64,000 bases of DNA from Mimachlamys varia (taxonomy: Eukaryota > Mollusca > Bivalvia > Pectinida > Pectinidae). Below, in pieces: positions 37,381-48,508 of this stretch; the stretch's first letter is position 1; the number at the start of each line of letters is the position of its first letter. The position numbers were made by a program, and so were the translations under genes. The DNA lies in NCBI GenBank assembly GCA_947623455.1, contig OX392532.1, positions 26,820,792 through 26,884,791 on the forward strand, read 5' to 3'. Below the pieces are notes generated by a model. The model saw nothing but the letters and a program-made list of their open reading frames with translations, was not told where the DNA came from and made no database searches.

Positions 37381-37845
37381 TGTAACAAAGTGGGACTTAG
37401 ATTTACTGCTAAGTTGTACAAAATCTGGCTTAAAATGAAACACCGGACACAAGGTGTTTGCAATTAGTATAACCGTACCAATAGTAATTAGTTAGCGGTA
37501 ATTAGTTCGCGCGGGGTTCATAGGTGGTCTATGGGGCAGTGATCTAACGGTAAGATTAGGATCTATCAAACAGCTTCCACATGTCGATCAGGATGTTAGA
37601 GCAGTAGAAATGTAATTGCAGTCATCTTCAGAGCGTTACATATATGGTAAACTCGGGAGGGGATTGCACTTTGCACACGACCCTCTAGATTCTGGGAGGG
37701 ATAAAAAGGGGTTTGGTATAAGGGATGAGACAGAGCGATACAGACCACGGGAATGGACGGACCGACAATAACTAACACCTGGAGGAACCGATGAATAAAC
37801 TACAGAACTTAACCAACAACAGTTTGTCACTCTTGCTTTGTTACA
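37381..37845 (+). repeat. 3' LTR
   Basis: 465 bp, identical by eye to the 5' LTR, with the same TGTAACAAAG..CTTTGTTACA ends. GATG follows at 37846-37849, matching the four bases before the 5' LTR. Confidence 0.95.
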
Positions 37846-37849
37846 GATG

Positions 37850-38150
37850 TTTTTAAGACATCAATCTAGTATCAAAATGGTGAAATTCTGCCCATTCGGG
37901 AAGTGCATAAAATACGCATATTCAAATTGCCGCCAAATTGGTGATTTTTTTAAAACTCACGTAAAAAAAGTTCTTCAAGCAACAGACACTTATATTTTTG
38001 ACACAATTTTCAGATGCAAATACATGTATGCTATTAAAATTGATCATACTTTCTTCAATATAACACAAAGACTTTAAATGAGACATAAACGAGACTTGAA
38101 CGTGACCTCACAAGAGTACATCGATCCTTAACGCTTGTTTCCCAATTCTA
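37850..38150. repeat. Dispersed repeat, copy B right part
   Basis: It matches 1330-1500 over about 170 bp in its right half (37950-38130), with extra sequence near 38020-38080. It is the continuation of the repeat interrupted by the LTR element. The short frame 37838-38077 is not supported as a gene. Confidence 0.6.
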
Positions 38151-38250
38151 TTAGAGCTAGACCTCGTCAACATCGTTTTCTAAATTATAGTATAGGATCG
38201 GTAGGAGCAAAAAAAATAGCAACAATAGAATGGTAATGGTATTCAATTGT

Positions 38251-38318
38251 TTATCATGGATCATGAAGTTGTATCAATTTTAATTAATATTAATTAAAAC
38301 GTACATATTTCCAAACGT
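38251..38318. repeat. Direct repeat, copy 1 (pair at 39194)
   Basis: It matches 39194-39257: ATCATGGATCAT.AAGTT, then TATTAATTAAAACGTACATA, then TTTCCAAACGT. The two copies flank about 0.88 kb. Sequence similarity stops at CCAAACGT in both. Confidence 0.8.
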
Positions 38319-38360
38319 TTCGCTCAATAGACCTGTCTCATATCCCACAGAGATCCGGCG
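38319..38360. repeat. Isolated diverged copy of the satellite core
   Basis: CGCTCAATAGACCTGTCTCA followed by TATCCCACAGAGATCCGG parallels the 14-27 kb core (CGCTCAATAGAACTGTCTCC, CACCCCACAGTTATCCGG). It is a single copy 11 kb from the array. Confidence 0.7.
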
Positions 38361-38524
38361 TCTTATCAAAGGAATGCATCCTCATAATAAGTTTACTATT
38401 AATCCAGTTAAATGAATCATTTTTACAAATGTAAACAAATATAACACTTTTTCCAAGATCCGTATAAATCACATCTTAAATTTAATTACAACAATAAAAC
38501 GAAATAAAAGAACTCGGTATTATA

Positions 38525-38620
38525 GGTCCCCCGGATACCCAGGGAGACTACACCAGGTTGGCTGACCCATCCATCAATTGGTGTATACTGAGGTCCCAGG
38601 AGGTCTCTAACCTCCTCCTC
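38525..38620. repeat. Diverged unit of the 3.7-kb tandem repeat family
   Basis: It keeps the phrases ATACCCAGGGAGACTACACC, TTGGTGTATACTGAGGTCCC and AGGAGGTCT. A CACCTCGTCAGGTGCGCTT phrase, shared with 4514-4532, follows at about 38729-38747. Confidence 0.7.
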
Positions 38621-38760
38621 TGTGACCCATCTCTTTGCAACCTCAAACCGAATGAGACAAATTCAGGTAAGTCAGGTAAATCATAATACCTAAATTAAAT
38701 GAAAACCTGCATCAGCCACAGCTTCTCACCTCGTCAGGTGCGCTTGTAAAAGTGAATGAT

Positions 38761-39370
38761 CTGTGTTGTTGTGGATATTAAAGAAACTAAAACTGCCCTC
38801 ATTCTTTGAAGAAACACGAATAAAATATACAAACATACCAACTTAGCAGTAGTACCAAGGAAAATAGAATTACAGGGTTACGCCAGCGGTCGCCAACAGT
38901 GTTAATGAGAAAATATCAATTTGGAGATTCAAAATCAATTTCTAACAAAAACCATATCGACATGCTTACACTAGACAACAAGGTTTCAGTCAATGGTTGA
39001 CTCGGGCTCATACCTAGGGCGCCGGATCAGGGAGGACCGATAGGGCTCTATTACTGAATACTCTTGGACGCATGTTAAATTACAAACACGATATGGTCTC
39101 CACCACGCCCCTACTCTGGGACACTAGGTATATTCTGGCAGGCCCTTCTACTTAGAATCATTTTTTTTAAATGTGAAATAATAGGATTTAATTTAATCAT
39201 GGATCATAAAGTTATATCATAATTTATATTAATTAAAACGTACATATTTCCAAACGTATATGTATACACAGTGTAGAAATAGACTCATTGTTTTATTATC
39301 AATCAATAATCAATAAGTAATTGTAAATCATTTATATAAAGGTACTCAATTGGAAAAGTAAATTGTATGA
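38761..39370. other. Intergenic DNA with one direct-repeat copy
   Basis: 39194-39257 is the second copy of the direct repeat at 38251-38318. The rest shows no coding frame, RNA gene or pattern I recognise. Confidence 0.5.
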
Positions 39371-39374
39371 GCGT

Positions 39375-39600
39375 TGTGCCTATGTTTCCTGCTAACTGTA
39401 CACATTATTTTGATGTCAATAAAAGCTAGAATCTGTCCGTGCAAGTGTCTGTTCAACTCTTTTGAAGGTGCACAGCGGGGGAAGCGATTCCAAAATGAGC
39501 AATCACGGACACCTATCACCGTGATAAGTGGAGGAGAACCGGGCTCACATGAAAGGCCCAGGAACCATAACAATTTTAGGCCCATTGTGACGCTGCCTTG
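39375..39600. repeat. Locally repeated segment, copy 1 of 3
   Basis: It shares, in order, CTAACTGTA.A.ATTAT, GAT.TCAATAAAAG, AGAATCTG.CCGT.CAAGTGT, GTTCAA, GGTGCACA.CG and CCATTGTGACGCTG with 39718-39905 (copy 2, diverged) and partly with 41690-41825 (copy 3). AATAAA precedes the conserved block in copies 1 and 3. The open frames through it (39374-39727) carry no known domain. Confidence 0.6.
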
Positions 39601-39717
39601 CAGACATCAACGGCGTACTCACACACCCTTCATCCACCAACCATTGGCCAGTCCACCTCGTAACCAACAGGAGACTACCGGACAACGGAGCCACCAGCGT
39701 CTACCAACCATGCTGAT

Positions 39718-39905
39718 ATCAAGTTAGAATCTGGCCGTACAAGTGTTCGTTCAATTCTTTAAAAGGTGCACAACGGAGAGTAGTAATCATGGTCTGATAG
39801 CACCGTAATAAGTGGTTGAGATCCGGTTCTCACGAGTGGTTGCAGAGAAAAACTCCTGAGCTACAACATCTTTCAGCCCATTGTGACGCTGTCTACCGGA
39901 CGACG
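39718..39905. repeat. Locally repeated segment, copy 2 of 3
   Basis: A diverged copy of 39420-39600, about 300 bp downstream: TAGAATCTGGCCGTACAAGTG, AAAGGTGCACAACGG, CCGT.ATAAGTGG and CCCATTGTGACGCTGTCT are aligned between the two. Confidence 0.6.
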
Positions 39906-40579
39906 GGTAGCCAGCAGCGTCTAACACAACTGCTAGATTTACCAGATTACCTTCTACTTACACATGATCAAGATTATTATAACTATATGTCATATACATC
40001 TATATCGATGTGCAAATGTAGCTCACTACTCGTATGCCGTGATCGAGCGGCACTCTTCCCAAGAGCTAATGTAGATTGTCTTTCAAATATTTACTTCAAC
40101 CAAGCGGCATAAATTAGAGAGAAATTTCCGCTATTTACACGATAACATTGATCCCCATATTTTAGATACAAAATGTATATTACCACCTCAATTCACGTTT
40201 ATAGAACTCAAAACGGTACAAAGGTTATTCAAGACTGCAATTATTGCACTCTAAAGATCCATGTAACTGTCGTTCGGACGAATTGTGTTTTTCAGCGGTC
40301 AACCGACTCAATGATATAAATATTACCAGACCCTGATTCCCGTTCCGGCTTGGAGCTAAGTCGTTATAAAAGAGTTCTGTACCAACAAAAAACCCTTTGG
40401 TTGGTACCAACTAAAAATCCCTTCTGTTGGTACCAACTTTCTTTGTTGAACCTGAGGGGCGTTTCCTTGGCCGCCAGTAAGGTGTCCAACCTGCTTGGCG
40501 CTATCCGATCTTTCCAGGGACCTGCAACATATAAGGATTGAAAGTCATTTTTTTAACTTTCATAGTGCTATGAAAGGTC

Positions 40580-40614
40580 AACCGTTACATCCATATTGAA
40601 TGAAGCCCGCTATA
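40580..40614. repeat. Half-site of the 56.4-kb hairpin MITE
   Basis: CCGTTACATCCATATTGAATGAAGCCCGCTA matches one arm and centre of the hairpin at 56358-56520 with a single base difference in the core. Only one arm is present, so this is a truncated copy. Confidence 0.65.
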
Positions 40615-40646
40615 AACATGTGGGCAACGAAACACCCGCATTGTGG

Positions 40647-41314
40647 ATGTCACTTTCTACGTCCTGTACATCCATTGATTATTTGTGTAAACAAAGTGTT
40701 AATACTTTATTGGAGCCATCTTTCCACTTATCATTTCAGGAAAGTTCAACCTATCACATGACCCGTCCAGAATCCCTCCTTCCAACAAGCGAATTCCTCC
40801 AAATGCTCCCTCGTTGCGATGAGCCTACCGTGTACATCCCATGTACCCCGTGTATAGACAGGGCTACATTTCAGTTCTTTGTACAGACTATCCAGGGCTA
40901 TGTTGATGTCTCACAGCAGAAGGACACCGTCTGCAAATTAGCTAGATTAGTTTCATTCCTCTGTTTATCCGAGCATATGGTTGTCTCGCAAATAATGCCC
41001 AAAATTACGAAACCAGAAACGGCTAGAGAATGTTTGATCTTGTACCATATATTACTCTTTCGAAGGCGACCACTCCAATGTTCAATCATTATAGGTTATG
41101 GATCATGTACCACATACTGGACTTTTCAACGTTAGCTACAGCTTTAGCTAGAATGGCCCGAATAACCATGAACATATTCGATGACCTAATTATTTCACGG
41201 GAACAATTTACACAGCTTTTTCGCAACGAGTATCGCTTGCATTGTTGCCGATTGCGCATTTGCGTTAAGAACTTCTCGTGTCAAAAAATCGCTTCTGGTT
41301 TTCAATGGATTTGA
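40647..41314 (+). pseudogene. Broken coding-like region, possibly BTB-type
   Basis: Two overlapping frames read like one protein with a frame change near 41040-41060. The first (from ATG 40647; the frame is open from before that) contains SEFLQMLPRCDEPTVYIPC and FQFFVQTIQGYVDVSQQ, then a Leu-rich helix stretch ending HMVVSQIMPKI. The second (41030-41314) contains LATALARMARITMNIFDDLI and REQFTQLFRNEYR. Alternating strand-helix pattern and spacing recall the second half of a BTB domain followed by a BACK-like segment, but no diagnostic residue settles this. No introns, promoter or intact start were found. It could be a gene remnant or part of an unrecognised transposon. Confidence 0.3.
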
Positions 41315-41319
41315 ACCAA

Positions 41320-42515
41320 ATTTGGTCAGAAACATCCCTGGGGGGAGGGTAACAGATTTTGAATAATATATGGTTTCGGACGCAGCACATGACGTATGTA
41401 GTTGCTCCCATCATAGAACCAAATTTGTCTCGAGTCTCGATAACAAGAAGACGATTGATCAAGCATTTTCCTCCGCCAAATATGTGAAATAGATAGAATG
41501 CTTGATTTTGCCGCCGGCCGGTTAGAATCTGGCGGTGCAAAATGAGACATCTCCCAATGTAACTTATGGTAATGTACGTAATGAACACAGCTAGTTTCTG
41601 TATGTACATTGTATTAGGGATTGTTTATTGTTAATCATTAATATAAAAGTAATTGTTTTAATGGCAAAGTCAATGGTATTAGCGGTATGCCTAACTGTAT
41701 ATATTATGTACGTTGATATCAATAAAAGTTAAAATCTGGCCGTGCAAGTGTCTGTTCAATTATTTTGCACAGCGAGGATAGCGATTTCGATTGAGCAATC
41801 GCGGAAACCTAGCACCATACATTTTGGATTACATTTATAAGATATTGATTGAAGATGTTCTGCGATTGTTTAAAAACTTTAAAATGCAGTTAAAATAATA
41901 TTGGTATGCTAAATTGGTAACTTTGACTGATCAAAGCTTACAGCTAGCATACTACGATTTCTAGCACTACCGACTCTATGTACTCATTTACAGCTGATAA
42001 TGGACGGGATCAAGCAGAGTAATTTTTCTCTTACCCTGGACAGGGATATCCACACTTTTACCGGTGTGAGATTTTCTTGTTCTCATTTCTATGTGTGTAA
42101 TACGGGCCTGTCAAGGACAATACACCGATCGCTGTGGTTGTATTACACATCTACCCATGCAATACAGCCACGGCGTGACGCCACAATGGCGTAACAATGA
42201 CGTAACGTCACTGATCTGATGCCGAAAAGAAGAAAAAGGCTACGTGATGAAATCTTAATCTTCCACGATATTTTAACCGTGTACATTAGAAAGATGAGAT
42301 TTTCTGTATCACATGTATAGGGTATGCTTGAAAGAGTCTAATGATCTCACCCTAGGTTGAGACATGCATTCAACAATTGTATGACGTCGTAGCAACAATA
42401 TGATTACGTCACGTCAACAATACAATGACGTCACGTCGACACCTCAATCATATTACATCAACATCTTGCATTTATGTAACGTCAATTTTAGATTATGCAT
42501 GAGGATAATAGGGTA
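41320..42515. other. Intergenic DNA with repeat fragments
   Basis: 41690-41825 is copy 3 of the 39.4-kb segment. 42095-42150 has a GTGTAATAC..GTATTACAC inverted repeat. 42400-42441 has two ACGTCACGTC words. No gene is supported. Confidence 0.5.
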
Positions 42516-42520
42516 AGAGA

Positions 42521-42690
42521 AAAATAATCTTTCACCTCCTTGGTAGTGAGAAAGGAGATCTCAACTCTCGGGGAAATATTCTTAAGCTGCCCAACAACCG
42601 GCAAGCCTCGTGTTTGGCAACTTAAGAATCCTACCCCTCGGGTTTGAGATTCCATTGTCTCACCCCCAAGGGGATGAAAGATTCTTTTAA
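42521..42690. repeat. Hairpin MITE-like inverted repeat
   Basis: The left arm (42521-42590: AATCTTTCACCTCCTTGG, GAGATCTCAA, GGGG, ATTCTTAAG) pairs imperfectly with the right arm (42622-42690: CTTAAGAAT, CCCC, TTTGAGAT, CCAAGGGGATGAAAGATT). No target duplication was identified. Related words (GTCTCACTAC, CATCCCCAAAGATGTGAAAGATTCT) occur at 58995-59070. Confidence 0.6.
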
Positions 42691-42699
42691 TCTTGTTCA

Positions 42700-43330
42700 A
42701 GGATACAACACAAGTGTCATAGCTCGGACTCGTCCTCGCAACTCTTCGATCATAAGCCCAGCGTCCTACCACACGACCACCGTGCCTCTAGCTAGATGGA
42801 CTGATCAGGATCGTTTTATACATCACATGTCTACCCATATAGTCACTATTTGTTATGGAAGCCAATTCAACTTAATTCTAGCTGGCACTGGTCGCAAATG
42901 TATATATATTTCACTTCAAAGACATGAAACTAAGAAAGTGTTTTTTGTCAATACACAAATATTTTGCGTAGATCAGTGGATGCCTTCCTTACACATTTTG
43001 GACAACGGCCCATTATTTCATAATTGAAAAAACGACAGCCATCAGAACAAATTACCAGAAGTATCACAATCAAAATTAAGCACAAACGATTTCAGCATAC
43101 AGTTTCTTCTATACATAAAATCAATAAGTGTTTCTTGATTTTATTTTGAAAACATTTTATTGCCACAAGACAAAGCAATAGGATTGGGCATGAGTTATTT
43201 CAACATAACCATTATCAGGGCTCTCCCACAAGTAAAAACATTCAACATTTGGCAAAAGAAAGTAAGAAAATTTTCAACGAGATACATTGCACATATGTAG
43301 CAAGGGTTTCTATGTGACGCACATACAGCA
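42700..43330. other. Intergenic DNA, no gene seen
   Basis: The open frame at 42644-43027 starts inside the hairpin at 42521-42690 and has no recognisable motif. The remainder is AT-rich without pattern. Confidence 0.45.
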
Positions 43331-45601
43331 CAAATCAAAAGCGTCTGTTGGCGCATACGTGACAACCCTGACGTTTTTCTCCGAGCACGGTAAATTCACC
43401 TTAAATTTCCTTACCCTCCTCAAACCTCATACCCAATCTCCCGCCATCTTGCATACCCGTTCTTGTCAACTTACGGTTTCTCCAAACGATCATCCCATGA
43501 TTAGTAACCTCGTTCACCTATCCATTCTGCTACAAGTAAGCCCCAAAACATACCAGAATGAAGTTCACATCCCTTACGGCTCTCTGGATAACACACAAAA
43601 CTGACAGTGATCACACAGGTATACGTATGACACATCACGATCTCGCACCTACACGAAAACACATACAGACGCCCCACTACTGCTTCGCGGCACACAAATC
43701 AACCTGTTCATATCTTTATATACTCACAATATCATCAGACCCCGGTCCGAGAGTCCCATGATACTCCCTGTGGCTCCTGTGGCAAGACAGTCACGTGGAA
43801 ATCTAGTGCTATCTGTTATGAGTCATGTGATGCCTGGTTCCATGTCGATTGCCAAGGAATGAACCCTTCATTCCTCAAATACCTGGACCACAGCGGGGTG
43901 TCCTGGGACTGTTTAAACTGTGGGCTACCAAACTATTCCTCAACACCCACGACCACGACCACCCACAGCTTCCTCCACACCTATTAACAAGACTATTAAC
44001 TATCGACACCACCAAAAACAAATTCACCAAACCAATTCGCATAGCCACCATCAACTTCCAATCGATAACAAACAAAACCAGACCTAGACCAAATACTCAC
44101 ATCATTACAACCAGACATTGCCATAGGCACAGAAACATGGCTAAACAACACAATATCCTCATACGAATTTTTTCCAGTGCAAGAATACACAGTATACAGA
44201 AAAGACCGCACACCCAACAAACATGGACAAAGCTATGGAGGCGTACTCATCGCAGTCACTAACAAATACCAAACAAAACAAATAACAGAATTTAGACACA
44301 GACAACGATTCCCTCTACATAAACATCTCCATGACAAACTCACACAACCTCACTATATGAGCTTACTACAGACCACCCTCAGACAAAGCCCACCCACTAG
44401 TTCTCCCTGAATAGATTAGGACAGAACAACAATACAATAACATTCATCAGCGGAGATTTCAACCTACCTCACATAAACTGGCAAAATAATACAACAATAC
44501 CTAGCAAAACAAACAATTAAATCTCACTTGCACTTATTAGACATCATAGACGACAACTCACTTTCACAAATGATGACAACACCCACGAGGGGGGGGGGGG
44601 TGGGGGGCACATCCTTGACCTAACCCTAACAAGCCGTCCCTCAATCATAAACAAGAACTGCACAACCCATAGGAAAAGCTGACCATGACATTGTGTACAC
44701 CGAAATAGACGTCCGACTCAAACGTAGAGACATCCTTATATACAATAAAGGTGACTGGGACAATATAAGAAAGGCCTAGTACAAGTTAACAGAAAACTTG
44801 ACGGACAAAAGAAGCAAACAGCAGATGACCTCTGGAAATCATTCAAACGAACACTCAACACCTCAGTTGACAACAAAAATACCCAAAAAAACATATCACA
44901 TACAAAGCAAAACGTCCATGGATAACATTCTCTATCCGTCTGCTCATTAAGAAATGCAAACGACTACACACAAAAAGCAAAGTAAAACACGAACTAATAC
45001 AGAAATACAAAACAACCAAATCAAAACTGCAAAAACAAACTAGAAACTTAAATTACATAGAAGACGAACAGCAAACACGACACTCTGGCAAAAAATACAA
45101 CCCTAAAAAATTATTTTCCGACATCAAAACCACCAGAAAAGAACTACACTACGCAAAGACGGACAACTGATGACGGACACGACATGTAAGGCAAACATAC
45201 TTAATGAACAATTTAAATCTGCCTTCACAACAGAACAAGAATGCCTCATACCCGACAAAGGACCCAAACCACACCCAATCATGCAAGAAATTCATATAAC
45301 ACAACAAGGAATAGACAAACTTCTTAGTAACATCAACCCACAGAAAGCAGATAACATACATGGCAGATCACACTACGTGACATGACAGCACCAATCCTCA
45401 CTAAAATATTCACCTGTTCACTCACTACAGGCACACTACCAGCAGACTGGAAACATGCAAACGTTCATCCTTTATACACAAAAAGGCGACAGTTCCAGCC
45501 TCACCAACTACAGACCAATCTCATGGAACATATCATATCAAACGCTACAATTAAACCAACAATATACTATATGACCTACAACAAGGCTTTAGATCCTCCG
45601 G
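43330..45601 (+). pseudogene. Non-LTR retrotransposon: 5' region, PHD finger, endonuclease, RT start
   Basis: A decayed LINE of the CR1/L2/Jockey kind. After a likely 5' UTR, 43715-43930 encodes a hydrophobic SYLYILTISSDPGPR segment, then a PHD-type finger (CGSCGKT .. ICYESCDAWFHVDC .. WDCLNCG). Apurinic endonuclease motifs follow in shifting frames: IATINFQSI (44040), IAIGTETWLNN (about 44120), YTVYRKDR and GGVLIAV (44180-44260), FISGDFNLPHINW (about 44440) and LDLTLTSRPS. RT begins near 45385 (TKIFTCSLTTGTLPADWKHA). Many frameshifts and stops make it inactive. Its 3' part continues in the tandem array from 45602. Confidence 0.85.
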
Positions 45602-46432
45602 GTCCTGCGCGACACACCCCGCCATATTCATACACGACCTAGCCTACAGTACAAACTTAAATATTATGGCATAACAGGAAACACGCATGCATGGATTACA
45701 GACTTCTTCTCACTACGCACCCAAAACAGTTGTTTTGAGGACAAACAATCAGACAAAATACATGTAACAACTGAGTCCACCAAGGAACCTGTTTGGGCCC
45801 AATCCTCTTCCTAATATACATAAACGACTTCCACGAATACATACAACACAGAACACTAAGACTATTCGCAGACGACAGCATCATATACAAACCGATCCAC
45901 GACAAGGACGACACAACAAAACTACATCAAGACCTAGTCGCAGCGGGACACTGGGAAACTGACTGGTGAATGAAATTTCACCCTGACAAGTGCAACATCA
46001 TCAACATCTCACCAAAACGCAACAATATACAACACTCCAACAAGTCGACTCTGCCAAATACTTACATTACAAAATAACTTAAAATGGGACAAACATAACA
46101 ACAACATCACGCCAAACGCAAACAAATCACCAAGGTTCCTCAAACGCAACTTAAAAATCAACTGTACCACACATAAAAGACCATGCATACACAGCACTAT
46201 CGAATTCAACAGTTAGAAAAAACACAACGTGGAGCAGCACGATACGTCAACAACAAATACCACAACACTAGCTCAGTAACAAACATGCTACACTTACTAC
46301 AATGGCCAACATTACAAACACGACGGCTGCAAACATGACTAATATTCTTCTACAAAATAGTGCACCAAACAGTAGCCGTCGACCACACATCTATCCTCAC
46401 CCCAGCAGATTCCAGAACCAAACACGCGCATA
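45602..46432 (+). pseudogene. LINE RT, C-terminal part, unit 1
   Basis: The RT active site reads LRLFADDSIIY (near 45857), following VHQGTCLGPILFLIYIND. Downstream are FHPDKCNIINIS, FLKRNLKIN and the C-terminal motif LEKTQRGAARYVNNKYHNTSS .. LQWPTLQTRRLQ .. LIFFYKIVHQ. A TGA replaces Leu after TGDW (TGGTGAATG at 45964) and there are several frameshifts. The frame is cut at 46432 by the mariner. Confidence 0.85.
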
Positions 46433-47455
46433 CGAGGGGTGTTTCAAAAATAATATCACTTGCATCGGTGCTCATATAGCGGAAGTGCTTTTCTTCATTT
46501 TAATTTGCTTTGCCCTTCAAAATAATCTCCGCTAGCCAAAACACACATTTTTAGCCGGTCAATCCATTTTTGGAAGCATTTTTCATACTCTTCAATGGGT
46601 ACACCCATCAGACACTAATAATCAGCAGATCCAAGGGCATTTCTCGAATTGTATCTCCTTCCAGATAAATGATATTTCTGTTTTGGAAAGAGAAACTAGT
46701 CGCAGGGGCCACGTCTGGCGAATACGGAGGGTGCGGAAGGACGGTAACCTTCTCTGACTCCAAAAAGTTAGTCACAATACGTGCCTTGTGAGCGGGTGCA
46801 TTATCATGCAAAAGTCGGAAATACTGTTTTAGGGCGGCGACTTTTGTAGTAGTTCTTCAACTTTCTCAGAACAACGTTTTTATAGAACTTGCTTGTGATC
46901 GTTCTGCCTTTTGGCACCGGGATTTGAATAGCTGGACCCTTATTAGTGAAAATAATAGCATACCAAAACTTGGGCGTCTGGCATTTTTAGTGGCCCATAT
47001 TCGGTTCACAACCTTCCGCTTTGGTTCAAAATAATACACCCAGGTCTCATCACCAGTGACTATATTATCAAAAGCCTTTTTACTATATTTTGGGTACATT
47101 TTGAGAAGTTTGTTTGCCATTGTTACACGCGTCTTCTTTTGCTCATTCGTTAACAAATGGGGTATCCATCTTTCATTTATCTTTTTAATTTTTAGGTGTT
47201 TCTTCAAATTGCAACGACAAGTTTGTCATTTGAGCCAATTGTCTTACGGTGAATCGAGCATCAGTTTGGAGGATATTTCGGATTTTTTCTATGTTACCTT
47301 TGGTCTTAGTTGTTGCAGGACGACCTGGTTGAGCAGCATCTTTCAGTTTCAGTAATGACCTACCTTTTATTTAGGCCCTAATTTCAAGAACATTTTCAAC
47401 TCCTTTTCCTGTCATTTTGTGTCTAGTCTAACGAATAGGCTATGAAACGATGTAC
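46433..47455 (-). mobile_element. mariner element, unit 1 (3' end lost)
   Basis: The right end of the transposase gene comes first on the plus strand. The left terminal repeat CGAGGGGTGTTTCAAAAATA follows TA. On the minus strand the transposase contains HLLTNEQKKTRV, VTGDETWVYYFEP (first Asp, about 47045) and HDNAPAHKARIV (second Asp, about 46805). At the third catalytic position the frame reads VAPAT where Asp is expected (D34D). The copy ends near 47455, losing its other terminus, by a deletion that also took the LINE tail. It is inactive. Confidence 0.88.
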
Positions 47456-47678
47456 CAGACAGACCAGGTGATGTAATCATCAATATTGATGGAATCTACA
47501 TAATTAGAAGAAGAAGAAGAAGATCGAAATGTATGCTAATTGTCTATCTCATGTAGTTTACATGAGATGGTACGTGGGTGGCTGTGTTGTGCAATGAATA
47601 GCGTACCGTCTTTCACAAAGTTGTTATAAATGTAGAGCGCGTATAATTAATTAATCGGGAGTTGTCTAACTCGACAGA
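47456..47678 (+). other. LINE 3' terminus and right flank, unit 1
   Basis: The LINE ends with GACCAGGTGATGTAATCATC.. and a (GAA)n tail at about 47507-47522, as expected for the 3' end of a CR1-like retroposon. The following ~155 bp, up to ACTCGACAGAG, is flanking DNA carried along in every unit. Confidence 0.7.
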
Positions 47679-48508
47679 GTCCTGCGCGACACACCCCGCC
47701 ATTTTCATACACGACCTAGCCTACAGTACAAACTTAAATATTATGGCATAACAGGAAACACACATGCATGGATTACAGACTTCTTCTCACTACGCACCCA
47801 AAACAGTTGTTTTGAGGACAAACAATCAGACAAAATACATGTAACAACTGAGTCCACCAAGGAACCTGTTTGGGCCCAATCCTCTTCCTAATATACATAA
47901 ACGACTTCCACGAATACATACAACACAGAACACTAAGACTATTCGCAGACGACAGCATCATATACAAACCGATCCACGACAAGGACGACACAACAAAACT
48001 ACATCAAGACCTAGTCGCAGCGGGACACTGGGAAACTGACTGGTTAATGAAATTTCACCCTGACAAGTGCAACATCATCAACATCTCACCAAAACGCAAC
48101 AATATACAACACTCCAACAAGTCGACCCTGCCAAATACTTACATTACAAAATAACTTAAAAAGGGACAAACATAACAACAACATCACGCCAAACGCAAAC
48201 AAATCACCAGGGTTCCTCAAACGCAACTTAAAAATCAACTCACCACACATAAAAAACCATGCATACACAGCACTATCGAATTCAACAGTTAGAAAAAACA
48301 CAACGCGGAGCAGCACGATACGTCAACAACAAATACCACAACACTAGCTCAGTAACAGACATGCTACACCAACTACAATGGCCAACATTACAAACATGAC
48401 GGCTGCAAACACGACTAATATTCTTCTACAAAATAGTGCACCAAACAGTAGCCGTCGACCACACATCTATCCTCACCCCAGCAGATTCCAGAACCAAACA
48501 CGCGCATA
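47679..48508 (+). pseudogene. LINE RT, C-terminal part, unit 2
   Basis: Same segment as unit 1. 47870-48154 is an open stretch with GPILFLIYINDFHEYI, the LRLFADDSIIY active site and ETDWLMKFHPDKCN (here the Leu codon TTA is intact, unlike unit 1). Stops and frameshifts before and after keep it inactive. Confidence 0.85.

Larger units (their letters stand above)
29897..37845 (+). mobile_element. Ty3/Gypsy-type LTR retrotransposon, young but defective
   Basis: The element spans 7949 bp. Two 465-bp LTRs (29897-30361 and 37381-37845) look identical by eye, and GATG is duplicated outside both ends (29893-29896 and 37846-37849). Order is LTR, possible primer site, gag, -1 frameshift site, protease, RT, RNase H, integrase, a long 3' non-coding region, polypurine tract, LTR. 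The protease-RT-RNase H-integrase order is that of Ty3/Gypsy. Identical LTRs mean a recent insertion, yet pol has a large RT deletion, an in-frame stop and a frameshift. This copy therefore could not supply its own RT or integrase; it either moved with help from a relative or broke after insertion. Confidence 0.95.

Noticed and set aside
43287..43604. 105-residue frame left of the LINE PHD finger
   Set aside because: No domain; it fits better as LINE 5' UTR, and the frame is broken before the PHD segment.
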